A stretch of 64,000 nucleotides of DNA. Origin: Manduca sexta (taxonomy: Eukaryota; Arthropoda; Insecta; Lepidoptera; Sphingidae). A program made the translations under genes and the position numbers. Positions within the stretch are counted from its first letter, which is position 1, and every line of letters starts with the position of its first letter. The notes below the pieces were generated by a model. That model was given only the letters and a program-made list of their open reading frames with translations. It did not search any database and was not told where the DNA came from. The DNA is taken from positions 3,093,245-3,157,244 of the forward strand of contig NC_051119.1 of assembly GCF_014839805.1 (NCBI RefSeq), given 5' to 3'. Of this stretch, positions 12,436 through 25,246 are shown in pieces.

Positions 12436-13477
12436 TATGGAGTTGTAGTGGTGGGTGTGAGGGTGGGAAAGTCTCTATTCAAGTGCCCATTGATCCGCTG
12501 ATAGATCAATCAATTTCTTTTATTTATAAATTCGTCCCCCACGTCGTTATTATCAAAACCACATAAAAAACATAATAAGGGACTACAGGCATGCACAATA
12601 GTGTAGAAGGCATAACTGTCTGTGAGTAGGCATCGTCTCTTATAATCCTAAGTGATCGGTTCATTGTTTATCCTGAAAAATATATTATTACAATATGGTG
12701 GTAAACTCAGTTACAGTGTTATTATAGAAATTCTTATAGTTCCGTCTTCTAAGTTGACGCATATATTTGTCCCGCCAAAAAGGGTTGGATGTCAAAAACA
12801 AAATAATATAACACGCTACGAAAGTAATTGGACTTTACTAAAACCCTTTGCTTGCGGATGCGCCTGCGTGGTCATTTCTCGGAATACCAAATGTACGGTG
12901 CTATAAAACGCTGTGAAATGGGTCTATGTACCAAACTTACCCTCAAGTTACGTCATTTCACTACATACCCACATCTTTATATATAATGAATAGTAACAGG
13001 CCGATGTCCGTACATTTGATATTGAAGCAACACTAACACGGGCCTCTTTATTAGCAACAGAAGCCAAAACAAATTTTTAGAATTATTGTTTATCTGTCTA
13101 TATGTTCGTACACGCATCACGCAAAAACGAATGCAAAGAATTGAATGAAGTCTTCACTAATGTATTACTAAATGACTAACTTAAAATATAGTCTCCATTT
13201 TATCTCGGAAAAATATACAGCCTACAGCAGGTCTTTTACTCCGAAAAAATAGTTTGATACAGCCCGAGAAACAAGCAAAAGCTAGTTTTAATACAAATTA
13301 ATGGCGAAATGGCAAAATCGCTCGCCACCACCACAATGTCTACTTGTGTCGCCAAGCAATTATAAGCCGGGCTAATACCAGTTTGTATTTTGATATGAAA
13401 TACAGTGTAAAAATGGGCAATCGGACGTAATACATCTAATACTAATACCACATTGTGCTTTGCTATTCAAATTGGTG

Positions 13478-13640
13478 ATGCTGGGGTATATTTTATATTC
13501 GAATAGAGACCATAAGATGTACCCGCTATAATAGCCGGCGAATGGTACAGTCGGCGATCAGCCTGTGTACATCTTTCAAACAGGCCATCTGTGTTAACTA
13601 GCGAGGAAATCGAACCCAAAAGTCCGGCTGTCAGACTTCA
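13478..13640 (-). repeat. Diverged family C repeat
   Basis: GGGTATATTTTATATTCGAA, CCGGCGAATGGTACAGTCGG and ATCAGCCTGTGTACATC recall family C in reverse order at low identity. Confidence 0.4.
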
Positions 13641-13644
13641 ATAA

Positions 13645-13953
13645 TTTTTTTTTTTATTGCTTTGAATGACGAGACGAGCTTGCCGTTCGCCTAGAGCAAT
13701 ACGACCGCCCATAAATAGTAGTAACACCATCCAACACCTTGAATTACAAAGTATTGTTTGGTATTCCACTGCGCTCGCCATCTAAGACGTGAGATTTTAA
13801 GTCTCTTTATGTCCAGTAGTTACACTGGCTACAATGTCCTTCGAACCGGAACACAATAGTGATTACACACTGCTGCTTGGCGGCAGAAATAGACATTGTG
13901 TTAGTACCTACCCAAGCGGACTCTCACATATGAGAGACCTACCACCAGTAAAA
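13645..13953 (-). repeat. Interspersed repeat family B, near full length
   Basis: From TTTTTTTTTTATTGCTTTGA to GAGACCTACCACCAGTAAA in reverse orientation. One of the complete copies. Confidence 0.82.
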
Positions 13954-13999
13954 CATTGTGAGCTCATTCTGCGTAGATAGGACCGTCAATAACTAAAAC

Positions 14000-16325
14000 A
14001 GTTTAAAATTGTATAATTATAAAATGTAGTTAGATATTTTAACTTTGACTTACTGGCGACCAATAGTCTCCCCTGTGACCATGAAGGATGCAGTCTTCGA
14101 AACTGGAGAAAATAATAATATAAGAAACCAACATCTTCGGAAGCTCTCAATTGGCCGTTGGGTCGGAAGCCAGATGCAGAAGGCAGTATTGCTTGACACG
14201 GCGCGCATTGTAAAGAGATTCCTCACCTTGAATCCCTAACGCCGGTGGCCTGGGTCTTGAGCTTCATCATCGGAGGGTCATTAATTTTTTTATATTTTTA
14301 TATGTATGTTTTTTTAAATGTATATGCAAAAATGTAAAAAAAACCTTTAAAATAAAGAGAATTGACAATAAGCAACCGCGATAAAATCCGGAAAATAGTT
14401 TTATTGCAATGTTCCACATTCGCTTAAACATAAGAAATCATTAGCAAAGAGCATCTCTCATCAGTCGATATTAATCTGGATTCCACTCTTATCATCCAGT
14501 GGCTTAGGGTCCCTTGGCCCGTATAAAAAATCTATTGTTTGTTACTGTTATTGCAGTGCCGGATTTATATTCTTTATGAGTGTACGCCAGTATATTTCGA
14601 CCGCCCCATAAGTAGGTTTATGTATGTACGTAGATTTCTAAAATACTTAATATTTTTTTGGTTTTTATTATGGAAGGCACTAAAGTTAAATAAACGAATG
14701 ATTAATTAAATCGAGTGAGCGTCCTCTGAAATCTGCTGCCCCTAAGAGGCTGCCGCCACGGCCTATTTACAAATCCAGGACTGTTGAACTGTATCGCTAC
14801 CATCAAGCTATCGCTCGTCCTATCATACATTAAAAAACCCATACAACCCTTCCGTAAACACACCATGAAATTAAAGTATGTTGAACAAAGCGTATCGATT
14901 CGGTATGTGATCGAAACTACAAGGTACGCGTGGGCAATTCGGGACTATTCAGTTTTATGCGCCTCTTGCGAATATCGGCGATTGAGAGAGTCGCCATGGG
15001 TTTTAAACGTGTTTGGACTTATCGGGAAATCAAAGAAAATATTTTGATAAAAACACTGTATAAATTGTGATGTCAATGTATTACATATGCAACATAGTTT
15101 ACCGCTAAGGATATGCAATTTATACTTAAGCTTAAAATGCCTCCTTAGTCTACCGCTTTGGTATGGAAGGATGTGAAAATTCAGATTTCCAACTCCTATA
15201 TTTCTAGTTGATTAATTTCGTTGCGGGATGCTGAAAAATTTGTGTTCCCTGAGACTCGCCGAGCTTCATCGCTCAGTGTCATAAAATGCGTGCCACTACT
15301 GATCCTGGCTTACAGGAGTTGTAGTGGGTGTGAGGGCGGGAAAATCTTTCTCTAACGGTATGCAAAATTTTATATACGTACTTACAATAAGAGTAGATAG
15401 TTACATATATTTTTTTAATTTTATTTTTAATCTTTATCTATATAATTAGTTTATCAAGCTATTTACATCTATATATTTTTTTAAAAAGACAGTTTTAAAT
15501 GATTTTTTTATATTATAGGCAGATTATTAACAGCCATGCAGAATAGCTTGTTTCCGTATATAAAAATAAAATTGATAAACAATGTGTCCCATTTTTGTCC
15601 ATTTTTTCCCTTGGACACTATCAGTCTTACTTATAAACTTGCGTTAAGAGTTTGGTTAAGAATTGCTTAAATAGCTGTCAAAACATCACCGGTTCCTAGT
15701 TTACGCCTTATTAACAGGCAAGATGGCGGGTTTTGACTTAAAGCTGATCGAGTAAAATTGTGTTTTAACTAAGCATAGCTTTGCGAAAAATTTATAAATA
15801 AGACTGTATTAACATAGCATTGTTCAATAAAATATTAACTGATAATGCAATCACCGTGGAACTTTTATATATTTTTTCCCAAATGATTCGAATTGGTATA
15901 TTTAATTATCGAAATGGGTGTAGAATTAGTATCTCACGTAGAATGGACGGGAGGCGAGGTTCCGCTATGAACTTTTATATTGCATTTAAAGTCTTAGACG
16001 AAGGGCAATATCTTGTCAGTCAACACCCTATCTAGTCCGTCCCCGCTTAACAGTACAGCGGGGTCACATTGCCAAAAAAAAACATATATAAATATCCACA
16101 AAAGCCCTCAAAGCGTAGTGCCCCTACTCGTGATAGTAGTCCGGCGGAGTTGAAGGACCTCAATAAATATTTATGTAAGAACATCGAAGCCACCGCCTTT
16201 AATACCCACGTAGACCCGTTTAAACTATCTAGTGCGTACACTAACTTCTGCCCGCTGATCTGCCCGAGAATCCGACAGAAAATGTACCTTAGAATTCTCT
16301 AAGAAGTTTTCTATTTATCAATTAA
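14000..16325. other. Gene-free interval
   Basis: AT-rich with scattered short open frames of no recognisable family (for example near 14045, 14784, 15820 and 16069). GTTGTAGTGGGTGTGAGGGC at 15318 recurs in altered form at 12441, a minor shared repeat. No gene supported. Confidence 0.5.
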
Positions 16326-16625
16326 CTAGCGACCCGCCCCGGCTTCGCACGAGTGCAATGCTGATACTAAATACACTACAGAAAAACTGTGAACGTTGTA
16401 TATAAAAACATAGCGGCCCGCTCTGGCTTCGCACGGGTATAACATAACAAAATAACAGTATTTCTCCACTATTTAATGGATGTTATTATACATATAAACC
16501 TTCCTCTTGAATCACTCTATCTATTAAAAAAAAACGCATCAAAATCCGTTGCGTAGTTTTAAAGATTTAAGCATACAAAGGGACATAGGGACAGAGAAAG
16601 CAACTTTGTTCTATACTATGTAGTG
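16326..16625. repeat. Interspersed repeat of the GACCCGCCCCGGCTTCGC type
   Basis: CTAGCGACCCGCCCCGGCTT at 16326 and a second partial start (CGGCCCGCTCTGGCTTCGCA) at about 16412, then ATCAAAATCCGTTGCGTAGT and ATACTATGTAGTGAAG. A very common interspersed sequence in insect genomes; its class is not clear to me. Confidence 0.5.
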
Positions 16626-16731
16626 AAGTGAAAATCGGTTCAGCCGTGTATATATTACAAAAAAGGCTGAATATTTATCAGTACATAATTTTTTTATGCG
16701 TGCACAGCATAGTGACCCTATAGAATGTCGA

Positions 16732-16850
16732 CTGACGAGAGATGATTACCCCTCTGTAGTCCACACAATTATGCCGGCCTGTTGAAGCTAGATATACACT
16801 ACACAGGCTTATCCCGAAACGCGACACTATGGCGGGTTTCCATTAATTTG
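16732..16850 (+). repeat. Interspersed repeat family C, partial
   Basis: CTGACGAGAGATGATTACCC, CAATTATGCCGGCCTGTTG and CGAAACGCGACACTATGGCG. Confidence 0.65.
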
Positions 16851-17542
16851 TAGAATTGAGATTGGTATATAAATACATTTATTTCGCACTACTAACGAAC
16901 TACTGAGACGGAAATCAGAATAGTTGCTATTTAGCCATAAATTTTCATTTAATGTATTGTAGTCGGTCAATGGCATACACCAAATCTACTATAAAAAATT
17001 CGAACAAAGATCAACAAAAATGTTGAAAAGTCAATTTTTCATCATAGAAAGAGTCTGACATTTTGCTTCTCACACACACAAATACACACGCACACATGCA
17101 CGCACGTTCCCACTTTCCAGCAAATGTGTTCCGTCCCATGACGTGATAGGGAGCTAGACTATCGCCATATCCAGCATTTTCAGAGTCCGAGAATTTTGTT
17201 TTCTAAATCTTACATAATTGTTCTTTTTCATTTACCGACAACATTTCTAGAAATATTGAATTAAATTGCACCTTGTATAACTAAATAGAATAGTAATCTA
17301 TAAATATATTTTACAACTCCAAATGAACTATTGAAATTTATTACAGAAAGACGATCCAGATACGTTGGTTAGCCTGGAACCGATCCAAAACGGCTGTTAC
17401 CTAATTGTGGCACGTTCTAGGAAATATTGTTACCTCCACCTCGCCTTCCTATAGTGGGATCACCAGAGTTATGCCATAAACGTAAACAGACATTCTTTTA
17501 AAACTTTTATTATGTTTTAATTCTATTCTATGACATGTATAT

Positions 17543-17768
17543 AGCAGTGTATAGTCACTGTTGTGTTACGGGTTGAAGAACATTGTAGCCAGTGTAACTA
17601 CTGGACATAATAAGACTTAACATATCAAGTCTGAGGATGGCGAGCACAGGAATATCAAACAATACGTAATTCAATGTGTTGGATGTTGTTTCCACTGTTT
17701 ATGAGCGGTCGTATCGCTTGCCATCAGACGAACGACAAGTACGTCTTGTTATTCAAATCAATGAAAAA
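17543..17768 (+). repeat. Interspersed repeat family B, 5'-truncated
   Basis: GCAGTGTATAGTCACTGTTG, AGCCAGTGTAACTACTGGAC and CAGACGAACGACAAGTACG; the start of the consensus is missing. Confidence 0.75.
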
Positions 17769-18104
17769 GTCGCTAAAGTAAAAGTCATAAGAGTTGCCAC
17801 AACACAAAGTCATAATTTTATCAAAATTAACAATAACTTTGTGCTTGTTATTTAAAAACCTGGCCGGTATACTTTCAGAGGGTTGATTTAAAGAATATAT
17901 TATTTAGATTTCTAGCAAAACCCATATAAACGTACTATACCCTTGGACATTTAGCGTCTGGTCTAGATACTTTCTGGATGACATCATTCCTATTGAATAC
18001 TGAAAAATGAATTGGTTGGATGGAACTTGAATGTTAGGTATATAAGTGAGCTATAGACTTAGAAGGACAAGCAGGGAAGCAACTGACTAGTTCTACGATC
18101 ATAT

Positions 18105-18345
18105 ATTGATCATAGAGGTAGGCAGAGATGCAACCAGTGGACCCACTTTTCACCATATGTGTGCCATCTCCTGAAGTGATGGAGAAAAAGCTTAACACCA
18201 AATCGGACATAAACTCCAAACTTCGGGCGGATACTGAACAGCAAAAGCAAAAATCACTTAAACCGGGCAGGGATTCGAACCCGGCACTTCAAAGCGGTGT
18301 TCCTACTGCGCACGCAATACAACTTCACCACCGAGGCAGTCAAAA
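18105..18345 (-). mobile_element. tRNA-derived SINE, family D
   Basis: CCCACTTTTCACCATATGTG, ACTCCAAACTTCGGGC and GGATTCGAACCCGGCACTTC, ending CACCGAGGCAGT. Full-length for this family. Confidence 0.75.
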
Positions 18346-18349
18346 TTAA

Positions 18350-20330
18350 AGAAGTATATCACCATATCAAGTACAAATTCTATTTTCGAGCAACTCAGAA
18401 GTATTGAAAACTTAATAACTTCAACCAATTCTAATTTTATTTGCCTGTCCTCGATGTATTCATCCTTAGACAAATTGGAAACGTTTCTGTTCTACTGTCT
18501 TTCTACGAATTTTTCTTATGTATTCCTTCGCTATGACCACGTGACTTACCGCTATATGTCACTCCCCTACGTTTTATAATTTTCTATTAGCTTTACTGGT
18601 TGTAGAAAGGACTTCTGTCTAAGGCCCTTGGTCCATTGTGTCACTAAATCCAAAATCTCATATTGTTCCCCAAAATTCTTCCCACGTAATTTCTTGCAGT
18701 CAATAGACCCTTAATAACCCCTTTTATTTTTTAGACCCTTCACTGATTAATTATTACAATTCAACAACTAAAAATCTTACATAACCCCAATAAATTCTCC
18801 ACTGATAAATTGTCTTACCATCGACCATCTTCAACCCCATATTTATATTAACATCACGAATCCGAGCTCATCATGTTTTATAGCCAGCCTTTTGAATTTC
18901 AACAGAAAAAATGGCAGTAAAAATAAAATACTCCCCGAGCGAATTTATGAGTTACTGAACGGCTGGTTTGAGTTAGTTCGGGGTACGTGGAAAGTACAAG
19001 TTTGAGTAAAGGCGGAGTACACTAAGAAATTACGCGTATACTAACAAATTTCGCCAGAAACACGACATATCTAGCCAGGGACGTAGTTGCCGCTGTAACA
19101 GCCGTATCAGTAAAATGGGACCTCCGAGCTTAGGAGCTCCTCATGGTCCATACCTACATTATATTAAACGGGCGTCCAAAAATTGACCCTGCCCTAAAGG
19201 GCCCCAATTAATTTTAATATAAGGCCCCTGTAGCGAGCTGCATTTAGCATGGCCCCCGAACTTTAGGACCCCTCTTGTCCCATACCTGCATTAAACATAC
19301 GGACATCCAGAAGTTCGCATTGCCCTAAAGGACCCCCAACAAAAGGCAAGCTACAGCAATCTGCATTCGGCAATAATGAGTGGATTTCGTTAACTATTGT
19401 ATTTATTGTGATTTTTGGGTTTAAATTCCTTCCAAGTAAGTAGGTGGATGAGGCTATACTCCCAAATATCGACATTGGGCCATAAGACTGGTGAAACCAA
19501 CATAACCTTTCCACTCACCACAGTGGTGGTAGCGAGAAGGCGTTTTATCCCGCGAAAAAAAAACAGTATCCCTCATATGAGAGTCAGTCTCCTCTCTCTC
19601 TCAGTCCTTTGCCTTTTATTTCTGGGCGTAGTCACTGTTATTCTAATGACGTTTTTTTACGAAGGAATGGTAAAACGAGAAATTCAATCATATGGTAGGT
19701 ATAAAAATCTCAACTCTACTGAAACTGACCATTATATCAAAATAATTGACAAATTATACTATTGTTAAACAACTTAGTTATATCCGAAAAACATGTGGTA
19801 TTATGGTTCTTTAATTTAAAAATATCTATTATTTATAACAAATATAACATCAAAATAGAATAACCAAAGCCTTGCCACAATAGGTCACAATCAAAACCCA
19901 ACCATGTACTAAAAACAGTAAAATAAATAATCTCAATTGTAAGCCTGCAAAAAAAATGTCGTAAAACAGCCCCAAGTGTGTCACAAACTTAAAAACATTG
20001 CATTTAAGTATAGCATACGCATACTAGTATCTACTTAGTGCCGAATATACCGAAGATACGTTCATAAAACTTTATCGAACCAACTTTCTTACTGAATTAT
20101 AATACCGTCATTATCTTAACCGACTGCGTGGAAGGAGGGTATTGGTAGAATATTGCGTAGTATTGTACTGAGATCTCGGGTTCTATTCACTGGTTGGGTA
20201 ACGCGAGATCTGGTAAGCATTAACCCGGAACTGGATTGCGACATGAGTAGCAAAATGTGGGTTTCTGATGATGAGGATTCCTTTTCGAATTTGGGCTACG
20301 GCTGCCAATCTCAACGGAGATCAGCCGCGT
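18350..20330. other. Gene-free interval apart from one doubtful exon
   Basis: Unique-looking AT-rich sequence. Around 19130-19330 two similar blocks (CCTCATGGTCCATACCTACA and CCTCTTGTCCCATACCTGCA) suggest a diverged local duplication. The only coding hint is the possible exon at 19605. Confidence 0.45.
19605..19694 (+). other. Possible unassigned exon encoding a hydrophobic segment
   Basis: A strong pyrimidine-rich acceptor (CTCCTCTCTCTCTCAG) and a good donor (TATG|GTAGGT) bound 90 bases, phase 1 at both edges. It encodes VLCLLFLGVVTVILMTFFYE and then a polar stretch. The frame stays open to 19768 (DKLYYC then stop), a little like the third span and large loop of a tetraspanin. No partner exon was found, so this may be chance or a lone gene relic. 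Confidence 0.2.
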
Positions 20331-20334
20331 ACAC

Positions 20335-20652
20335 AGGAGATATTATAGTACACAAGTGTGTGCGCAATACACAAGCATACTCTGTTCCTTCACTCTCATA
20401 GTCCGGTGAGGCGGTAATCCGACATGACCGGAGAGATATCAGACGGAGAACCAACGGCTTTACATGCTTTCCGAGGCCTGAGGGTATCACAGCGCCAACT
20501 TCCTGACTACGAACTGCGACTAAGGAACATTTTAAGATGGAAAAACCCACAAACCCAGTTATAATTATTTTGGCCCGATCCGGGATTCAAACCCAGGACC
20601 TCAGCGCGGGAATCGTACTCGTACAGTACAATTACCACACCAAGGCAGTTGA
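20335..20652 (-). mobile_element. tRNA-headed SINE, variant E
   Basis: Shares the tRNA-like end (ACACCAAGGCAGT) with family D but has a different body: CATAGTCCGGTGAGG, CCAACGGCTTTACATGCTTT and CGCCAACTTCCTGAC. Also seen at 26640 and 30105. Confidence 0.72.
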
Positions 20653-20866
20653 AGTAGTGGGTTTGTAACACCCCTATCTATCTCTGAGAAGGAAAAGCCA
20701 TGATAGTTAACGACGCTTTTTGTATGTAACCCGAAAAGTGAGGCAGTATTTTGATCTTGATATCTATGACGGTAGAAGCTGTTTATCTGATGTTAAGCAA
20801 AACCGTCAACCTATTTATTTTAGAAGAAAACATGCAAACACACGCTTACACTTTTTATTCCCGAAG

Positions 20867-21178
20867 GGGTTTACTGGTGGTAGATTTCTCATATGTGGAA
20901 CTCCGCCTGGGTAGGTACCACCGCAATGTCTATGTCTGCCGCCAAGCAGCAGTTTGTAGTCATTGTTGTGTTCCGGTTTGAAGGATATTGTAGCCAGTGT
21001 AACTACTGGATATAATAAGACTTAACATTTCAGGTCTTAGGATGGCGAGCGCAGTGGAATATCACACAATACTTTGTAATTCAAGGTATTGGATGGTGTT
21101 TCTACTGTTTATGGGTGATCATTTCCCTTACCATCACGAGAAAGGCAAGCTCGTTACATCATTCAAAGCAATAAAAAA
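20867..21178 (+). repeat. Interspersed repeat family B, full length
   Basis: From TTTACTGGTGGTAGATTTCT to GCAATAAAAAAATG. A family D SINE follows directly. Confidence 0.82.
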
Positions 21179-21372
21179 ATGGGCAGGCGGAGACGCAACT
21201 GATACACCCACTCTTCGCCGTTCGTATATCGTCCACTGCTATAAATGGGACTAATTCCAGTCTCCCAGCTGATACTGAGTAAAAAAAACAATATCACTTT
21301 TCCCAACCCGGGAATCAAACTCGAGAACTCAGCACTGCAGTCGAACCGTAATATAACGCTACCGAGGCAATC
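21176..21372 (-). mobile_element. tRNA-derived SINE, family D, diverged
   Basis: GATACACCCACTCTTCGCCG, CAGTCTCCCAGCTGATACTG and CTACCGAGGCAATCAG follow the family D order with many changes. It abuts the 3' end of a family B repeat. Confidence 0.65.
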
Positions 21373-21379
21373 AGAAAAC

Positions 21380-22610
21380 ATTTTAACCCAAAAATCGTTG
21401 AAACACTAAACACAGCTATTAAAACAACAAAACTAAAAGGATTCCAGGTGCTAGCAAGAATGTTGCAAGAAAAAAGGGAATTAAAAAGAAAGACGCAGTA
21501 AACTGTATTGCAGTAAAAATGATGATTAAAACTATTTTACGGCAACGGTTTTAGTGTTTTCATTTAGTTTACTTTGTTGCGAAGACTTTAGCGTTTATTT
21601 TTGCATACTGCGCTTTATTTTGTCGGTAAAATAGTGTACCTAGTTTAATTATTTGTACATTTGCAGGCAAATAAAAAATGTATAAGACATAATTGGTATC
21701 AAAATTAGCATTAAAATAAAATGTGGTGATGTAGGACGAGGTAATCCAACATTAGCAAAGAAATATTCTACTGTATTGTGACGTCATCAGCATTACGGTG
21801 CGTGTGTAAGAAAGAGATAGCAAGGTAACAAATCAACCAATTTTAATACTATTTTTACGGAAGCATTTTCATTACGTATTTTTTCTTAAAGTATAAACAG
21901 ATTTAAATACTACTGATTCATCTATAGCTCATGGTCGTAATTCAACTTTGTTTTCCATTAAAAATAAGACAAGGTTAAATATTTAATAGAAAAATTAACT
22001 AGACGTATAAAAAAATATTTAAAATTTATTATAATACTCATATTCTCAAAACCAGTTTCACGTAACTTGTTAAAATTTCAAAATTTAACGTCTAGAATAA
22101 ATCTGCCTTACGTATAATACTTTAATGTTGCATTAATGTTGTAAAGTTAAAGCAGTGCGCAGGCGTCAAATTTATTGTCGAATAATGCATATAGCTAGTT
22201 ACAATGACGGCAGCTCTCCTTTTTTGACGATCAACAGTATTGCAAGTAATGGTCAATGTCTAACAAAATGAATATTCAATATTTTTTTATGCAAAATCAA
22301 GAAGCTAACTTGTTCGTCTAAAATTAAGATTACAATTAAAATGATCGAAGTTAGCAATATATAGAACGAAGTTGAAACATTTTTTGGGTCGTACACAGTT
22401 TTTTTTATTCCCAAAGTTAAGCTGACTTTTATGTTACCGGTAAGCGCCAAAGTTACTGTTGATTACGGACCCCCGAAATGTTCTAAACATCTGTCAGTTT
22501 AATAATGAAAACAAAATGTTTATAACTACCGCCAAACGTGTTTTTTTCGGATAAGGCAAAAAGACTCCACTATATGTATCTATCTATATCACTATATACT
22601 ATATTACTGA
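21380..22610. other. Gene-free interval
   Basis: Strongly AT-rich with no open frame of recognisable type and no repeat I could match elsewhere in the window. Confidence 0.5.
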
Positions 22611-22624
22611 CTATCCATATAGAG

Positions 22625-22871
22625 CAGCTATACTCTAAGTGTGTTCCGCGGAACCCTAGGGTTCCGTGATACCTCTGTCGGGGTTCCGCAAGATTTAAAA
22701 AAAAAAATCAAAACACCTCTCTCAATAATAATTAGTAACTGTTACATTGTACTTTTATTATGCTGATTAATAAAAAATACACTTATAAAAACAATTGTTT
22801 TATTGTAGGGTTCCATCAAGTATTTTGCTTCCCAAAAGGGTTCCGTCATTTAAAAAGTTTGAGAACCACTG
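22625..22871. mobile_element. Non-autonomous hAT-like element with perfect 8-bp target duplication
   Basis: 247 bases, flanked by ATATAGAG at 22617-22624 and 22872-22879. The right end, read inward, is CAGTGGTTCTCAAAC, the classic end of Charlie-like hAT elements; the left end starts CAG and is more diverged. It contains several GGTTCCG motifs and no transposase. Confidence 0.88.
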
Positions 22872-23191
22872 ATATAGAGTATGTATTAACGAGAGATTAC
22901 CCTCAGCAATCCACACTATCCCGTGTTAACGAGATGCCATATGCGCAGCGTCTTAATGCGGATTATAGTTACGAATTAATTAACGTATTGCTTGTCTTTT
23001 TAAATATTACATTATCCTATAAAATTCGTGTGAATTGGTTATTATTTAAATAATGGACATATCGAAAATGCGATGAAAGTTTGAACGAAATTTACCACAT
23101 AAATAGACTATGTCTTGGATTTGTTATAAGTATTTTTTATAAGTGGCAAAGTGATCCCACTGTACCACTGTAAGAGTGAGGTCCAAAAGAA

Positions 23192-23366
23192 TGTCGACTG
23201 GCGAGAGATGATTACCCCTCGGTAGTCGACACAATTATGCCGGCCTGTTGGAACTGGATATACACAGGCAGATCTCGAAACGCGACACACTTACGTGAGC
23301 CACTACGTCGGGTTTTACCAACTTGTGTATGGTCGCTATCCGTGCTGATATAAAATATATCCTACC
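23192..23366 (+). repeat. Interspersed repeat family C, full
   Basis: GTCGACTGGCGAGAGATGAT, CAATTATGCCGGCCTGTTGG, GTGTATGGTCGCTATCCGTG and GATATAAAATATATCC. Confidence 0.7.
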
Positions 23367-23750
23367 ATCATTACTATATAGTATATTTTTTATCTTGAAA
23401 AAAAATGAGCAAAACTTTTATACCGGAAAGGGCCTTCACGCAAGTGAAGCAACACCTAATCTTTGCATTTTATAAAGTAAACCTTGCCGCGTCGCTCTGA
23501 ACACAATAAACTCAAAAACTACCGAACGGCTTTCGATGAAATTACGTATGGAGGTAGTTTGAGACCCTGAGAAGGACATAGGCTAATTTGATCCTGAAAA
23601 AATATAACGAATTTTTTCTCGATGTAATATTTAGATGTAGGGCTGTTGCAAACTCGGGAATTATGCACAACAAAACAATATCGACCGTTACGTATCGCCA
23701 GAACTGACAACTGTCATGTTCGAAGCTTATTATCCACATTTGACATACAT

Positions 23751-24076
23751 AATAATAATAATATCAGCCCTGTATTATATACTGTACCACTGTTGAGCAC
23801 GGGCCTCCTCTACTACTGAGAGGGATTAGGCCTTAGTCCACCACGATGGCCTAGTGCGGATTGGTAGACTTCACACACCCTCGAAATTCCTATAGAAAAC
23901 TTCTCAGGTATGCAGGTTTCCTACAATGTTTTCCTTCACTGTTAAAGCAAGCGATAATTCACAAAGAATACACACATAACTTTTTAGAAAAATCAGAGGT
24001 GTGTGCCCTTGGGATTTGAACCTGCGGATATTCGTCTTGGCAGTCCGTTCCACACCCAACTAGGCTATCGCCGCTT
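23751..24076 (-). mobile_element. tRNA-derived SINE, family A, full length
   Basis: From an (AAT)n tail to CTATCGCCGCTT. Flanks share ACATACA on both sides, a probable short target duplication. Confidence 0.82.
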
Positions 24077-24171
24077 ACATACACAATACACCCGGAAAAA
24101 AAATATTAATCGGCTACGCCTAATTCTTTGGACAAAGTCGGACACACTCACGCCGTATTATCCTTAAAGAG

Positions 24172-24362
24172 ATAGACAGAGGCACAACTATTGTCATGTG
24201 TATTCCGCTCCATAATGTAAAGGGGACGAACAAATAGTCATATGAAAACAATCTCCACACTCCGGCTGATAGGGCTGATACTGAACGAAAAACCGAACAT
24301 CACTTTGACCCAAAATTCGTACCCGAGACCTTATAATTTACAATTCTGCCACGGCAGTCTAA
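24172..24362 (-). mobile_element. tRNA-derived SINE, family D
   Basis: GACAGAGGCACAACTA, TTCCGCTCCATAATGTAA, CTCCACACTCCGGCTGAT and CCACGGCAGTC match family D. Confidence 0.65.
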
Positions 24363-24540
24363 GTTACGCGACAATCTTAACTATGGCTTTTAACTACTAT
24401 TAATATTCATAGGTTAGTTATTACAACGCCCTTTAATCTCTTACAAACCTATTATGGCGCCTATAATCAAATTGCGTACAAGATTCTCTTTATATGGTCC
24501 GAAGGTACTGCTGAGGTTACTACGTTTACCAAATTTAATT

Positions 24541-24842
24541 TCTTTGAATGACGAGACGAGCTTGCCGTTCGCCTGATGATAAGTTATACGACCGCCTATA
24601 AATAATAGAAACACCATCCGACATCTTGAATTAAAGTATTGTTTGGTATTCTACCGCGCTCGCCATCCTGAGACATGAGATGTAAAGTCTCATTATGTCC
24701 AGTTGTTACACTGGCTACAATGTCCTTCAAACCGGAACACAACAGTGAGCACACACTGCTGCTTTGCGGCAGACATTGACATTGCGATGGTACATACCCA
24801 GGCGGACTCTCACATATGAAAGACCTACCACCAGTAACAGTA
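24541..24842 (-). repeat. Interspersed repeat family B, full length
   Basis: From CTTTGAATGACGAGACGAGC to GACCTACCACCAGTAACAG in reverse orientation. Confidence 0.82.
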
Positions 24843-25065
24843 GTGGCATACAACAAGTAGTATCGTATTGCCTTTCTACCACCAAATAGCACGCAAGGAC
24901 TGTTGTACCTCGGAACTAAAGACGTTGTATACTAGGTATTATGGATCATAATTAAAACTTAATAATAACGCTTGAATTTTTGTTACAAGTAAAATCATTT
25001 ATCGCTGAACGACGAAAATGAACACCAAAATAGTATTACTCAAGCCAATTTCGACAATAAATTGC

Positions 25066-25246
25066 AGGTGGTAGGATATATTTTGTATCCGCCCAGATAG
25101 CGACCACCGTACACAAGGTGTTAAAACCCGCCACAGTGACACACGTAAGCGTCGGGTTCCGGGATCAGCCTGTGTATATCCGATTCCACCATGCCGGCAT
25201 AATTGTATCGACTGCCGAGGGGTAATCATCTCTCGTCAGTCGATAT
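25066..25246 (-). repeat. Interspersed repeat family C, full, reverse orientation
   Basis: GTGGTAGGATATATTTTGTA, GATAGCGACCACCGTACACA, ATGCCGGCATAATTGTATCG and TCATCTCTCGTCAGTCGATA. Confidence 0.7.

Noticed and set aside
14784..15047. 87-codon open frame
   Set aside because: No motif, no splice context and AT-rich composition like its surroundings; no support as a gene.
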